A stretch of DNA of 64,000 nt from Odobenus rosmarus divergens (taxonomy: Eukaryota; Chordata; Mammalia; Carnivora; Odobenidae), in NCBI RefSeq assembly GCF_000321225.1, contig NW_004450459.1, positions 97,835-161,834 on the forward strand. The letters run 5' to 3'. The notes under the pieces are model-generated. The model made no database searches. It was not told where the DNA came from and was given only the letters and a program-made list of their open reading frames with translations. Shown here one piece after another: positions 45,480-55,515 of this stretch (position 1 is its first letter; each line of letters opens with the position of its first letter). The position numbers and the translations under genes were made by a program.

Positions 45480-45665
45480 GGATGACAGTGGTGTGTTCTG
45501 GCCTCTGCCAACTCTCCAGCTTCACCTTACTCCAATCCTCCCCACTCTCTGCTCTTCAGCCACATGGAACTACATTCTAATTCCACTTCAGGGTTGCACA
45601 TGCATTGTTTTTCTGTCTGGAGTGGTCCTCATCACACTCATTACCTGGATAACTCTTTGTATCTT
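45480..45665 (+). mobile_element. Possible L2 fragment
   Basis: 'ctctgccaactctccagctt', 'gctcttcagccacatggaac' and 'ttctgtctggagtggtcctc' resemble the mid-L2 order (TCTGCTCCAGCCACACTGGC ... CTGCCTGGAACGCTCTTCC). Loose match. Confidence 0.4.
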
Positions 45666-46110
45666 TTGAGGTGGAAATAACAGAAACTCGAATCAACTGG
45701 CTCACATTATAAGAAACATCAAAAAATCCAAAGCTAGGGGTGCTCTGCAGTTGATTTATCAATTTAAGAAAGTTAATAAGAACCAAGAATCTTTCCATCT
45801 TCTTGCTCTTCCTTTGGTGAATGGGATTTGTCCTCAAGTTCCACTCAAGGTCACCAGACATGACAACATTCAGAGGCAGAAAGAGTCACCTCTTCCTTGT
45901 AAAGAGTAAGGGAACCATTCTCAAAAGTCCTCTAGCAGACTTCTCTTTGGTCTCAATAGCCAAAATTGTAACACGTGTGCTAACTAATCACATGCTCTAA
46001 CTTAACACATACCTAAGCCAATCAATGGCAAAACCACTAAGACTAACATTATTAACTCAAATCAATCAAGACCTATATTCTGGGGCCACCTTCCCTGAAG
46101 AACATAGCTA
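45666..46110. mobile_element. Possible ancient dispersed repeat, family not named
   Basis: 'acctcttccttgtaaagagt', 'ctctagcagacttctctttg' and 'ctaactaatcacatgctcta' recall a mammal-wide element with a 'tggccagaactaatcacatg' block. Low certainty. Confidence 0.25.
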
Positions 46111-46254
46111 GATAAAGGAAGTTGGATACATAAAAATTAAAATGGAGAATGGTAGTCCTCAAAGGAAAGAAGAGGAAAGGGAAATTGGGTGTTTGGGAAA
46201 CAATCTATAGGGTGTGTTACAAACAACCCTTAGGGTTTGCTACAGAGGTCGTTT
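46111..46254. other. Unique spacer
   Basis: Nothing recognised. Confidence 0.3.
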
Positions 46255-46690
46255 TCTCAAGGAAAGATGTCTCTGAAACCTACCCCACACCCAGACTAAG
46301 ACCTCCCCACTATAAGCTATCAAAGAACACTCTACTGGGGCACCTGAGTGGCATAGTCAAACATCTGACTCTTGGTTTCGGCTCAGGTTGTGATCTCAGT
46401 GTTGTGGGATCGAGCCCCCTGTGGGGCTCTACACCCAGCGAGAAGTGGCTTAGGATTCTCTCTCCCTCTTCTTCTGCCCCTCCCATCAAGCTTGCTTGCT
46501 CTTTCTCTCTCTCTCTCTTTCTCTCTCTCAAATAAATAAATAAGTCTTTTTTTTTTTAAAAAGCACTCTACTTTTTCATCATAGAGTTTATCACAATTGT
46601 AATCATGTGCATGAATATATACTTAATGTCTTTCTATCCCACTATACTCTTGTTTATTGCTCTAGCCACAGCACCTAGCATGATACCTAG
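46255..46690 (+). mobile_element. L2 LINE 3' region split by a Can-SINE
   Basis: 'gacctccccactataagcta' before, and 'atagagtttatcacaattgt aatc', 'tgtttattgctctagccaca gcacctagcatgatacctag' after the SINE, are in L2 order (CTTCATAGCACTTATCACTA ... CACAGCGCCTAGCACAGTGCC). Confidence 0.65.
46337..46556 (+). mobile_element. Can-SINE, type C
   Basis: GGGGCACCTGAGTGGCATAG, TGACTCTTGGTTTCGGCTCA, GGGATCGAGCCCC, GGATTCTCTCTCCCTCTTCT, (CT)n, AAATAAATAAATAAGTC. Imperfect duplication around 46322-46336 and 46558-46571 sharing CACTCTACT. Confidence 0.95.
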
Positions 46691-47154
46691 CAGAATTGTT
46701 TGGCCAAAGTGGGGTCTCCTTCCATCACTGGAGCTGTACTGCTATCAACACTCCTCTTCATCCCTTTCCTTCAAGACATACAATTTTCACTAGGTCTCCT
46801 CCATGGACTCTAAGGTGTTGACAGCAGTCAGCGGCCCAGGAGTCTGTCTGCCTCCATACCTCACTGCCAACAGCACTGCTGGCCGATGACATGCCCTGCT
46901 CTATCTCCCTTATCCATAAAGGCAGCCTGTGTCAGCCCCTGCCAAGAGAGCAGATGGCCAGGCTGTGTCTAGCTTAATCTCCTAAGGAGGTATATTTCCT
47001 CTTACAGCTCACAACCTCCAAGAACAAGTAGCCTATGAGACAGAAATTTGGCAGTGGCTAGTCAAAATTTCTCCAAACCAGTTTCTCTGGTGGCATCAGA
47101 GTAAGATGCATAACTGTGTTTTATTCCTTCCCTTTGAGAGGACAACCGAGCTAG
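46691..47154. other. Unique sequence, nothing recognised
   Basis: No repeat order or exon. Confidence 0.35.
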
Positions 47155-47315
47155 AAACACTGAGTTCTTTGGAGTCAAATACACTTTGGAAAATTATTTA
47201 ATCTTTCTGCATCTCCTTTTGCTCATCTCTAAAATGGAGAAAATCATCATTCTCCCATGATGATGCTGTGAAGTACCATGCAATGATCACTATAATATGT
47301 AACAGATGATAGATT
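47155..47315 (+). mobile_element. MIR SINE fragment
   Basis: 'ttctttggagtcaaatacac', 'gaaaattatttaatctttct', 'gcatctccttttgctcatct ctaaaatggag' and 'tgatgctgtgaagtaccatg' give the MIR core. Confidence 0.75.
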
Positions 47316-47344
47316 TCATCAGTCTTGTTGCACTGACATCTAAC

Positions 47345-47525
47345 AGAGGGGAGGCGGGTGGGGGGACGGGTGAAACAGGTGATGGGGACTAAGGAGGGCA
47401 CTTGTGATGAGCCCTGGGTGATGTATGGAAGTGCTGAATCGCTCTATTGTACACCTGAAACTAAGATAACACTGTATGTTAACTATACTGGAATTAAAAT
47501 GTTTAAAATAAAAAAATAAAAAACT
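47345..47525 (+). mobile_element. 5'-truncated carnivore L1 (3' UTR only)
   Basis: Begins in the G-rich 3' UTR tract (GGCGGGTGGGGGGACGGG) and runs through 'ggagggcacttgtgatgagc', 'ctgggtgatgtatggaagtg', 'attgtacacctgaaactaag' and 'atgttaactatactggaatt' to an A-rich end. Only about 180 bp; no coding part. Confidence 0.92.
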
Positions 47526-48748
47526 GTATGAGGCCACCATCCAACGGAACGTGATGAGAGGTGGTATGACGGACCTCAGAACTACACATTGTTCTCTAGA
47601 GATAAGACAACAACTTTGATCCTGCCAAGACTTGTTGGCCCGGCCTGGACAGTACTTCCCTAAGGAGCTAATAAAGGTTTCTGTGTTTAGAATGATTTGA
47701 GAAACTTCACTGTTAGAAATATAAGAGTAAGTAATTTTAGAAATTAAAATTAAGAGTGAAGAGTCTGAACGTACTTCCAGTTACAATACTCTAAAGGAAC
47801 AGTATCTAGCCTAGGAATCATGACCATGAGAACTTCCAGCCACTTTTTTCTGGAAGCTTACAACTTCCTCTTGTTATCCCGTACCTTTCCCTTTAAAGGG
47901 ACAGGATGCTTATCTTCAAAGTCAGCTGGGAGTCAGTTGGTTGAGAACACTGTATCTCACTCTATAGCTATCTTCTGGGGAAAAGAACAGCAGGGCAAAA
48001 GGTGGCTGGTGCCTGCCTTTTCAAGTAGAGGAGAGCAGCCTGCATCCCAGCGCCTGCACCAAGGAGGGGGAGATAAAAGACATCTCAAACCCACTGGGCC
48101 AGAGGACTGTCTGTCTATCCCCTCTAAGGGTTTTCAAGACCACTGCTCCCCAATGGCAACACATCCTTCCAAGCAATGTCTTCTCTTGCCCTCAATGGAT
48201 GTGGTGAGGCCATACTATCTCAGATCCACCTTAAGCTGTGCTGGATGAAGAATGGACATTCCTTTTTGCAAATGGACTGCTCTTCTCTACCCACGGATCC
48301 TTCACCCCATGCCCTGCAGAGGGGCAGTCAACATTGTAAGAGATCACACTCTATGAATGCAGTGATTCCAACCTGAAGAGTTCAAGAAAAGACATGGTTG
48401 GAAGATGTGTTGTTCTACCTTTAGGCCATAAATTTAAGAATGAAAAATGTAAAACTACAAAAAAGTGATCATTTGCATTTTCCCATGTACTCTGGGTAAG
48501 ACTTGCATTTGTGGTCGTCGAGGAAACACAGAACAGTCTCAGTACAGTCTGAGAGGCATTGGAAGCCAGTATTCAAGTATGGCAAGGTGGATGATGCCAT
48601 ATCATGAGTAATGATGTAACCAGCATTAAAATAAATGGTATTAAGGTACTGTAGCAACAAAAAGGTGTACACTGTTTCAATGCAAAAAGTTCTGTAGAGC
48701 CATGTCATTATAAAAACAGTATTGTTACTTCTTTATTGCATGGGAGAT
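47526..48748. other. Unique sequence, no gene seen
   Basis: Holds a 142-codon frame (47820-48248) with no recognisable domain, no codon bias I can argue for and no splice context. No repeat is named. Confidence 0.4.
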
Positions 48749-48763
48749 AAGAAATCAGCCAGG

Positions 48764-48961
48764 GGGTGCCTGGGTGGCTCAGATGGTTAAGCAACCGCCT
48801 TTGGCTCAGGTCAGGATCCTGGAGTCCCAGAATCAAGTCCTGCAGGGCTTCCTGCTCAGCAGGGAGTCGGCTCCTCCCTCTGACCCTCCCCCCCTCATGC
48901 TCTCTCTCTCATTCTCTTCTCTCTCAAATAAATAAAAAGCTTTTAAAAAAAAAAAAAAAGA
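48764..48961 (+). mobile_element. Can-SINE, type B
   Basis: GGTGCCTGGGTGGCTCAG, GATCCTGGAGTCCCAGAATC, CTGACCCTCCCCCCCTCATG, AAATAAATAAAAAGC. Exact 15-bp duplication AAGAAATCAGCCAGG at 48749-48763 and 48962-48976. Confidence 0.97.
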
Positions 48962-48976
48962 AAGAAATCAGCCAGG

Positions 48977-49294
48977 AACAATGTAATTAATGATAAAGAA
49001 CATGAAGAGATGCCTGGACACGTGCACTGACTAGACAATACACAAACACGTACGTACCTCTTCTACACCCATTATGTAAATCTTCATCAACAAATCACTT
49101 TACTTCGTATAGGCGCATGGATTTTGTAACAGATTTTTAATCAAATTGCATAAATAGATGGAAGAGTCCCACAAAAACATATTTGCCCAAGTCTCTACAC
49201 ACCCTCAAGAAAGCTGGAAGCCCTGTCTCTTGACATCAATTCTCCCCTTACCATAGAAATAAAATTTTAGCTGAACATGTGATCACATGAAAAT
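48977..49294. other. Unique spacer
   Basis: Nothing recognised. Confidence 0.3.
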
Positions 49295-49570
49295 AATATT
49301 TTCCAGCCTCCTTTGTTATGAAGTATGGCCATTTGACACTTCTGGGTTATGCCTCTGAAAAAGAAATGTGCAGGCCCTTCTTTGACCCTTTCCCTGCCCC
49401 CTGCTGGCTGGGACCTGAGGAGAACTGAAGCATGCCTACAACCAGAAATGGAATCCTGGGATTGGGAGGGTGGAGTCAAGTGGAGTCACACTACCAACAC
49501 TGCTTCTCCCATCTCTACACGGTCCTATGGGAGAGAAATAAAACCCTGGTTTACTTAAACCCCTGTATTT

Positions 49571-49777
49571 GGGGCCGCCTGGGTGGCTCAGTCGGTTAGG
49601 CGGCTGCCTTCGGCTCAGGTCACGGTCCCAGAGTCCTGGGATCAGGCCCCGCGTCGGGCTCCCTGCTCCGCGGGAAGCCTGCTTCTCCCTCTCCCACTCC
49701 CCCTGCTTGTGTTCCTGCTCTCGCTGTCTCTCTCTCTCTGTCAAATAAATAAATAAAATCTTTAAAAAAAAAAAAAA
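49571..49777 (+). mobile_element. Can-SINE, type A, first member of a composite
   Basis: GGGGCCGCCTGGGTGGCTCAG head, GTCCCAGAGTCCTGGGATCA, CCCCTGCTTGTGTTCC, (AAAT)n, A14. The 15-bp duplication TAAACCCCTGTATTT precedes it (49556-49570), but its partner lies only after the second SINE (50004-50018). Confidence 0.96.
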
Positions 49778-49808
49778 GAATCATTCTTCTTAGTTATCAT
49801 TTAAAATT
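49778..49808 (+). other. 31-bp spacer between two SINEs, probable transduced sequence
   Basis: Non-SINE, non-poly(A) sequence (GAATCATTCTTCTTAGTTAT and 11 more bases) enclosed inside a single pair of target duplications. Best explained as flanking DNA carried by read-through of the first SINE. Confidence 0.7.
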
Positions 49809-50003
49809 CCTGGGTGGCTCAGTCAGTTAAATGTCTGCCTTCAGCTTGGGTCATGATCTCACGGTCCTGGGATGGAGCCAGCACAGGGCTCCCTACTGAG
49901 CGGGGAGTCTGCTTCTCCCTCTGCCTCTGCCACTCCTGCTTGTGCTCTCTCTCTCTCTCTCTCTGTCAAATAAATAAATAAAACCTTTAAAAAAATAAAA
50001 AAA
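49809..50003 (+). mobile_element. Can-SINE, second member of composite, short 5' truncation
   Basis: Starts at CCTGGGTGGCTCAG, missing the GGGGCG cap bases. CTTCAGCTTGGGTCATGATC, CCACTCCTGCTTGTGCTCTC, (AAAT)n and an A-rich tail. It has no target duplication of its own; the following TAAACCCCTGTATTT pairs with the copy before the first SINE. Confidence 0.95.
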
Positions 50004-50055
50004 TAAACCCCTGTATTTTGAGGTCTCCTTGAGATACCAATTTCCTTAGGGGGAC

Positions 50056-50233
50056 CCAGGGTATGGGGCCTGTGGGAGAATAAATCCAGGATTCAGTTTT
50101 ACGCTGCAGTTTGAAATCCCTATGAAATATCAAAATGGGAGTATCACATGAATAGTTGGATCCACAGTCTGAAACTCACAAGAGAGATCTACGTTAAGGA
50201 CATAAATTCAAGCCTTGGCAGTATATAGATTTT
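50056..50233. other. Unique spacer
   Basis: Nothing recognised. Confidence 0.3.
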
Positions 50234-51021
50234 AATCAACCATATTGAGATACAACTTATAATAAATTGCACCTATTTCATGTACTCAATTTCATGAGTT
50301 TTGACTGCTGTGTATCCCTAAGAAACCACTGCACAATAAAGATACAGAACATTTCCATCACCCCGAAAGGTTTCCCTGCGCTCTTTTGCAGTCCATTCCT
50401 CCCTCTGCCCCTGGCCTCGGGCAATGCTGATTGGCTTTTTTTAATTCAATTAATTAACATATAATGTATTATTTGTTTCAGGGGTACAGGTCTGCGATTC
50501 ATCAGTCTTATATAATACCCAGTGCTCATTACAACACATACCCTCCCCAGTGTCCATCACCCAGTTACCCTATCCTCCCACCCCCCTCCCCTCCAGCAAC
50601 CCTCAGTTTGTTTTCTAAGATTAAGAGACTCTTATGGTTTGTCTCCCTCTCTGGTTTCATCTTGTTTCATTTTTTCCTCTCTTCCTTTATGATGCTGATT
50701 GGCTTTTTTCACTATAGATTAGCTTGCATTTTCTAGAATGTTAAACAAATGGAATCATCTAGTACATACACTGTATGCCAGTCTTCTTTCAGCTAGCATT
50801 AATGCATTTGAGATTCATCCATGGTTGTGTGTAGCAGTTTTTCATTCTTTTTTTGTTGCTGAGTAGTATTCCATTGTATAGATAACACATTTTGTTTATA
50901 CATTTACCCGTCGATGGACTTTTGGGTTGTTTCCAGTTTTGGGCTATTGTGAATGAAGCTGCTATGAACATTTATGTACAAGTCTTTATGTGGACTTGTG
51001 TTTTCCATATAGATGGATTTT
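50234..51021 (-). mobile_element. Old L1M 3' end, minus orientation, interrupted
   Basis: Reversed L1M order: 'atattgagatacaacttata' and 'catttccatcaccccgaaag' (3' UTR), then after the inserted L1 'gagattcatccatggttgtg', 'agtattccattgtatagata', 'tcgatggacttttgggttgt' and 'atgaagctgctatgaacatt' (end of ORF2). Diverged and frame-broken. Confidence 0.82.
50442..50691 (-). mobile_element. Young 5'-truncated L1 3' UTR, minus orientation
   Basis: 'taacatataatgtattattt', 'gtacaggtctgcgattcatc', the C-rich CCCACCCCCCTCCCC (complement of the G-rich tract) and 'ttaagagactcttatggttt' are the carnivore L1 3' UTR reversed. Exact 18-bp duplication ATGCTGATTGGCTTTTTT at 50424-50441 and 50692-50709, inserted in the old L1. 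Confidence 0.95.
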
Positions 51022-51039
51022 GAATCTTTAGAATCTTTT

Positions 51040-51240
51040 TTTTTTTTAAAGAATTTATTTATTTATTTATTTGACAGAGAGAGACACAGCAAGAGAGGGA
51101 ACACAAGCAGGGGGAGTGGGAGAGGGAGAAGCAGGCTTCCCGCGGAGCAGGGAGCCGGATGCAGGGCTTGATCCCAGGACCCTGGGATCATGACCTGAGC
51201 CGAAGGCAGACGCTTAATGACTGAGCCACCCAGGCGCCCC
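51040..51240 (-). mobile_element. Can-SINE, type A, minus orientation
   Basis: TTTTTTTAAAGAATTTATTT, GACACAGCAAGAGAGGGAAC, GCTTGATCCCAGGACCCTGG, GAGCCACCCAGGCGCCCC. Exact 18-bp duplication GAATCTTTAGAATCTTTT at 51022-51039 and 51241-51258. Confidence 0.98.
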
Positions 51241-51258
51241 GAATCTTTAGAATCTTTT

Positions 51259-51716
51259 GAATGAATCTTCTCAAGAATTTGAGAAAATAAGAGAAACAAG
51301 CTCTGAGTTATTCCATGTAGAGTCTGGACAGAAGAGGAGAAGCCCCCAAGACAGAGTTGATAAGAAAGGAGAGAGAAGTAGAAGAAAACCAGTGAAATGT
51401 GGTATTCTTGAAATCAGGAGAAAAAATATTTCAAAATGGCAGTAATCGACAGTTCTGACAAATGATGCTGTGAGGCAGGGTGGGCTCTGCACTGAAAAGT
51501 GTCCATTAAATTTGATAACATGAAAGTGATTGACATCTTAGTAAGATGAATATTGGTGGAGAGGTAAAGGTGAAAACCAAATTGGAACTGGACAAAGAGC
51601 AAATAAATGAGGAAGTGAAGTAATTATGTATGCACAAGTCTTACAATCTTGAGTATGAAAGAGACAATTGATGAGAAGGTGAAGCTAAGGGAGAACTCTT
51701 TTCAGTAGGGGATACA
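51259..51716. mobile_element. Possible ancient dispersed repeat, family not named
   Basis: 'ccagtgaaatgtggtattct tgaaatcagg', 'tgacatcttagtaagatga' and 'aaccaaattggaactgg' follow a known dispersed order (gagagtgtggtgtcctggaagcc...). May continue beyond the SINE to about 52460 ('ctcaatgtgcaggttgtcca'). Confidence 0.35.
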
Positions 51717-51728
51717 AAAGCACATTTG

Positions 51729-51934
51729 AGGGCATCCTGGGTGGCTCAGTCAACTGACTGAGTGTCTGATTCTTGATTTTGGCTCAGGTCATGATCTTGG
51801 GGTTGTGGGACCGAGCCCTGCACTGGGCTTCACATAGGCAAGGACCCTACTTAGGATTCTCTCTCTCCCTCTTCCTCTCCCCCATGCACTCACACTTTCT
51901 CTCTCTCTCTCTCTCTCTGGAAAAAAAAAAAAAA
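51729..51934 (+). mobile_element. Can-SINE, type C
   Basis: AGGGCATCCTGGGTGGCTCAG, a duplicated CAACTGACTGAG near the head, TGATTCTTGATTTTGGCTCA, GTGGGACCGAGCCC, GGATTCTCTCTCTCCCTCTT, (CT)n, A14. Only an imperfect flanking match (AAAGCACATTT / GAAGCATGTTT). Confidence 0.93.
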
Positions 51935-52544
51935 GAAGAAGAAGCATGTTTTAATAATGATGGAAAAGATTCCATTTGGGAATGGACACCGGGAAGGTGA
52001 ATGCACGATTGGGTTCGTCCAATATAGGAGTTTTATCATGGAATGAGTTGGGCAAGGGAACCGAGGGTATTTGCAAGAAAGAGGTGGAAATGGCCAAGCA
52101 ATTTAAGCAAATTGGAAAGAAAGTAAAGATAGGAGAGATGGAGAGGTTAACGGACTAGAAGTCTTAGTGAAGTGCTGCTGTCATGGAGGCAGGAAGGAGA
52201 GGAAGTAGGGGTTGAAGAGTAGCACGTTCGAATAAGTGACTTCAAAGCAGTGCCATCTTGGGCAATGACAAGTCTAGAGCCTGACCATAGAAGTGGGTGG
52301 GTGACTACGTCAGAGTGGAAGAGAAAGTCGTTCTCAATGTGGAGGTCAAGGAACTGAGGGACAATGTGCTCAATGTGCAGGTTGTCCACATAGGCGATGG
52401 ATTTGCCAAAGGCAAAGGCAAGAGCTGGGCTACGGTAGAACACCAGTGCCAAACAGGCTCGTCTCTAGCAAAACGTCAGACTCCCTCATTGGGATGAACT
52501 GGGCTTGAGAGGGGAGAATTCCAACAGGGGGTGTGAGGTGGAGC
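51935..52544. other. Unique or very old repeat-derived sequence
   Basis: See the possible continuation of the dispersed repeat noted upstream. The 101-codon minus frame (52147-52452) has no domain I know. Confidence 0.3.
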
Positions 52545-52560
52545 ATAAACACATGGATAC

Positions 52561-52757
52561 CGGGCGCCTGGGTGGCTCAGTTGGTTCAGCGACTGCCTTC
52601 GGCTCAGGTCATGATCCTGGAGTCCCGGGATCGAGTCCCACATCGGGCTTCCTGCTCGGCAGGGGGTCTGCTTCTCCCTCTGACCCTCTTCCCTCTCATG
52701 CTCTCTATCTCTCATTCTCTCTCTTTCAAATAAATAAATAAATCATAAAAAAAATCT
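52561..52757 (+). mobile_element. Can-SINE, type B
   Basis: GGGCGCCTGGGTGGCTCAG, GATCCTGGAGTCCCGGGATC, CTGACCCTCTTCCCTCTCAT, AAATAAATAAATAAATC. Exact 16-bp duplication ATAAACACATGGATAC at 52545-52560 and 52758-52773. Confidence 0.98.
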
Positions 52758-52773
52758 ATAAACACATGGATAC

Positions 52774-53478
52774 AGGCTGTAGGATGACTGCAGCAAGTTT
52801 TGGGCTTCCTCCTCAAACCCAAAAGATACGACCATCCATGAGTGTCGGGGGTAGGGCAGGAACGTGGCTTTTGTGGAAGCTTTTAATTAGTCAGAAAACC
52901 ATTCTTGTGGCATTTGTGTCTTAACAAAAGGATACTAGAGAAAATCTATGTTTCTGCTATTTCCAGCAGAAGTTGTTCATGTAGCCAAAGTACCAGTCCT
53001 ATGAGATACAGCCACCATTATTTTATATTTATTACTGTACTTAATCTTTTAAGAAAACAGGATTAGCTTTCAGATTAAACACCATGTAAAGGTTGCACTG
53101 TACTCTAATTAAAATGAATAAGCTAATTAAACTAGAAAAAAAGTTCAAATAAACCCTTGGGATTGTAGCATTAAAGAATATACCCTTTGTTAATGCTTTG
53201 TGATGTGAATAAAGATTATAGCACATTAGAGATAAATATTAGTTGCATTTTGTTATATTTAGGTCCCTGGACCATATATCATACTATTAATGGCTAGCTT
53301 ATATTAATTATGTCTGCAGACCAAAGCAATATTTGACGATATATGATATATAGTATATTATAACATGACTCAATTCTGAATAACATTGTTAGTATAGATT
53401 TCAACTCTCATTTTCAAGTTAGATTTCTGGGAATTCTTTCATTTAGTTAATGCCAGTAGAAATGAGCCTTTAAAGGAA
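52774..53478. other. AT-rich unique sequence with homeodomain-type motifs
   Basis: No transposon is recognised. 53090-53135 carries CTAATTAAAATG and AGCTAATTAAAC (TAATTA at 53124-53129). The TATA-rich 53330-53365 segment is low complexity. Confidence 0.3.
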
Positions 53479-53499
53479 AAAACAACAACAACAACAACT
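53479..53499 (+). repeat. (AAC)n microsatellite, short
   Basis: About six AAC/ACA units. Confidence 0.9.
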
Positions 53500-53807
53500 T
53501 TGTAGAAGTAAAGGCAGAAATGCATTCATTTCATCCTGCTTGTTACACTGGGATCCTAAGTATGTGTAAGGGTTCCACTGGAGCTATTACTACCAAGTAA
53601 GGGAAAGTGCCTGGTAGCTCTCAATGAGTGTTCAGTCCACAGCTCATTGCCACTGAAGTCAGGCCACGGTCTGCTGTGTAAATGGGCACTGTGAGGCTCT
53701 TTAATGCACAGATTATGGGCACAATAGGCCATTGCTGCTCTTCTCTGCATAAACACGTTCTTGGGGGAATTTAAATATGTATACTATTGCTCCAACTCAG
53801 TATAATT
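53500..53807. other. Unique sequence, nothing recognised
   Basis: A 66-codon minus frame at 53556-53756 has no domain. Confidence 0.3.
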
Positions 53808-53822
53808 TCTGAAATTGTTCTT

Positions 53823-54011
53823 TTTTTTTAAGATTTTATTTATTTATTTGAGAGAGAGAGAATGAGAGACAGAGAGCATGAGAGGGAGGAGGGTCAGAGG
53901 GAGAAGCAGACTCCCTGCAGGGAGCCCGATGCGGGACTCAATCCCGGGACTCCAGGATCATGACCTGAGCCGAAGGCAGTCACCTATCCAACTGAGCCAC
54001 CCAGGCGCCCC
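53823..54011 (-). mobile_element. Can-SINE, type B, minus orientation, 12-bp internal loss
   Basis: TTTTTTTTAAGATTTTATTTATTTATTTGAG, GAGGGTCAGAGGGAGAAGC, GACTCCCTGCAGGGAGCCC (lacks the GCTGAGCAG spacing), CAATCCCGGGACTCCAGGAT, GAGCCACCCAGGCGCCCC. Exact 15-bp duplication TCTGAAATTGTTCTT at 53808-53822 and 54012-54026. Confidence 0.97.
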
Positions 54012-54026
54012 TCTGAAATTGTTCTT

Positions 54027-54243
54027 ATCAGTTAAGTCACATCGCTTTAATGAGGACTTTCTCAATTTGCAAATGAGTGATTTCTCCACTAAGTTATGGA
54101 TATTACAGTCCATCAAGACTAACTCTCCAAACCCATTTCACGGTTTGTCCTTAACGTGGATTAAGGCACTTAGTATCCCCTCACCTAGTGTGGATTCTTG
54201 ACAATTCCTGCAACAGTCTCCTTGAATTCAATTTATTCTGAGA
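54027..54243. other. Unique spacer
   Basis: Nothing recognised. Confidence 0.3.
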
Positions 54244-54360
54244 TCATAGATGGAAAGATGGATGGATGGATAGATACCCGATGATAGACAAATGGATAGA
54301 TAATGGATAGACAGAGATAGAAAGATGAGACAGAAAGAGAAACAGACAGCTAGACAGATT
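54244..54360 (+). repeat. Degenerate GATG/GATA tetranucleotide repeat
   Basis: GATGGATGGATGGATAGATA, then GATAGA/CAGA/GAGACAGA variants decaying rightwards over about 115 bp. Confidence 0.92.
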
Positions 54361-55222
54361 GGGGTAGAGGTGGCCATGATTATCAACTATTATCTGGTCG
54401 CCTCAGAGCCCTCTTCTCTCTATAGAACCATTCATTATTTACAGTCTGCTGGCAGTGTCTGTCCAAAGAGCCAGCTGTGTAAATCAGACAGAAGCCACAC
54501 ATGAGCAACTGGTGGGATAGCTATCCAAATGCCTCCTGGTCACCACCCAGTAGCTTTAATAACACATAACCCACCTCCTTACCATTGTGTACCTCAACAA
54601 CACCCACTCTTTACATGAGGGTCCCAATAGTCTATGTGCACAGTATTCATCCCAGCCAATATGTCATTCACAGTTAAACACACTTTTAATCTATTTACCT
54701 ATGTCATTTCAAACTTACAAATACATGGGAGAGAAACATTTGAAAAACCAACAATTTTTCTGAACCGCCTTGCAACCTGAATTGGGCTCTGCATCCTACA
54801 AATCACTGAAAAACTTGTAGGCTTTCATTGGCCCCACCAAAAACAGAGCTGGACTAAGTTTGTTTTTGCTGCCTGCAGATTTGACTACATATTATTTTTA
54901 TGGTTAGCATTATTATATTGCAGTTTTATAGCCTCTTTTTTCTGAGGAGTGGAAAGAATTTCATCCTCCTCCTTCAGGATCACTTTTCATTTTCCAGAGA
55001 ATGGAGGAGAAATAGAAAATAAGGAGAAGAAAAAAAAAAAAAAACAGCGACAATAAAAAGAAACAAAAAGGAAAATGGAGAGGACGTAATATTTGGAACA
55101 AGTCCTTTCTACCAAGTATCAATGGATTCCTACACCATGAGAAATGCATTTAAATCCAATTCTTATTTAGGTACTAATACGTAATTCTTTACCTTAATTT
55201 AATTCTTTTATTCAAAGCAGTT
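54361..55222. other. Unique sequence, nothing recognised
   Basis: Poly(A) at 55030-55044 followed by 'cagcgacaataaaaagaaac'. No exon is visible. Confidence 0.35.
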
Positions 55223-55223
55223 T

Positions 55224-55270
55224 TATATTATATTATATTATATTATATTATATTATATTATATTATTATA
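55224..55270 (+). repeat. (TATTA)n pentanucleotide microsatellite
   Basis: About nine near-perfect five-base units, ending in a degenerate TATTATTATATTT. Confidence 0.95.
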
Positions 55271-55289
55271 TTTATAACAGTTTTATAAG

Positions 55290-55515
55290 TTATATCATAA
55301 TTATAATAGCTAACATGTATTGAATGCTTACTGTGTGCGAGGTGTTGCTCTAAGTGTTTCACATGCAGTCCGTCAATCTTCGTAACAACACTGTGGGGTA
55401 GATATCATTTTATTATCTTCATTTTACAGATGAGGACACTGAGTAACTTCCCCTTGGTCACGAGCCACTAAGAGACAGTGGAGCTGGGATTTCTCTTTTG
55501 TTATCAGTGTAGCCC
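55290..55515 (-). mobile_element. MIR SINE, minus orientation
   Basis: 'taatagctaacatgtattga atgcttactgtgtgcgaggt', 'ctctaagtgtttcacatgca', 'tcgtaacaacactgtgggg', 'ttcattttacagatgaggac actgag' and 'gtggagctgggatttc' show the most complete MIR in the window. Confidence 0.92.

Larger units (their letters stand above)
49295..50055 (+). mobile_element. Ancient dispersed repeat split by a SINE pair
   Basis: 'ccagcctcctttgttatgaa gtatggcca', 'gagagaaataaaaccctggt' and 'aacccctgtattt' before, and 'cccctgtattttgaggtctc' after, the SINE composite. Same family as 29520-29940. Family not named. Confidence 0.4.

Noticed and set aside
47820..48248. 142-codon frame
   Set aside because: No recognised domain, no promoter or splice evidence. 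Length alone is not enough in 64 kb.
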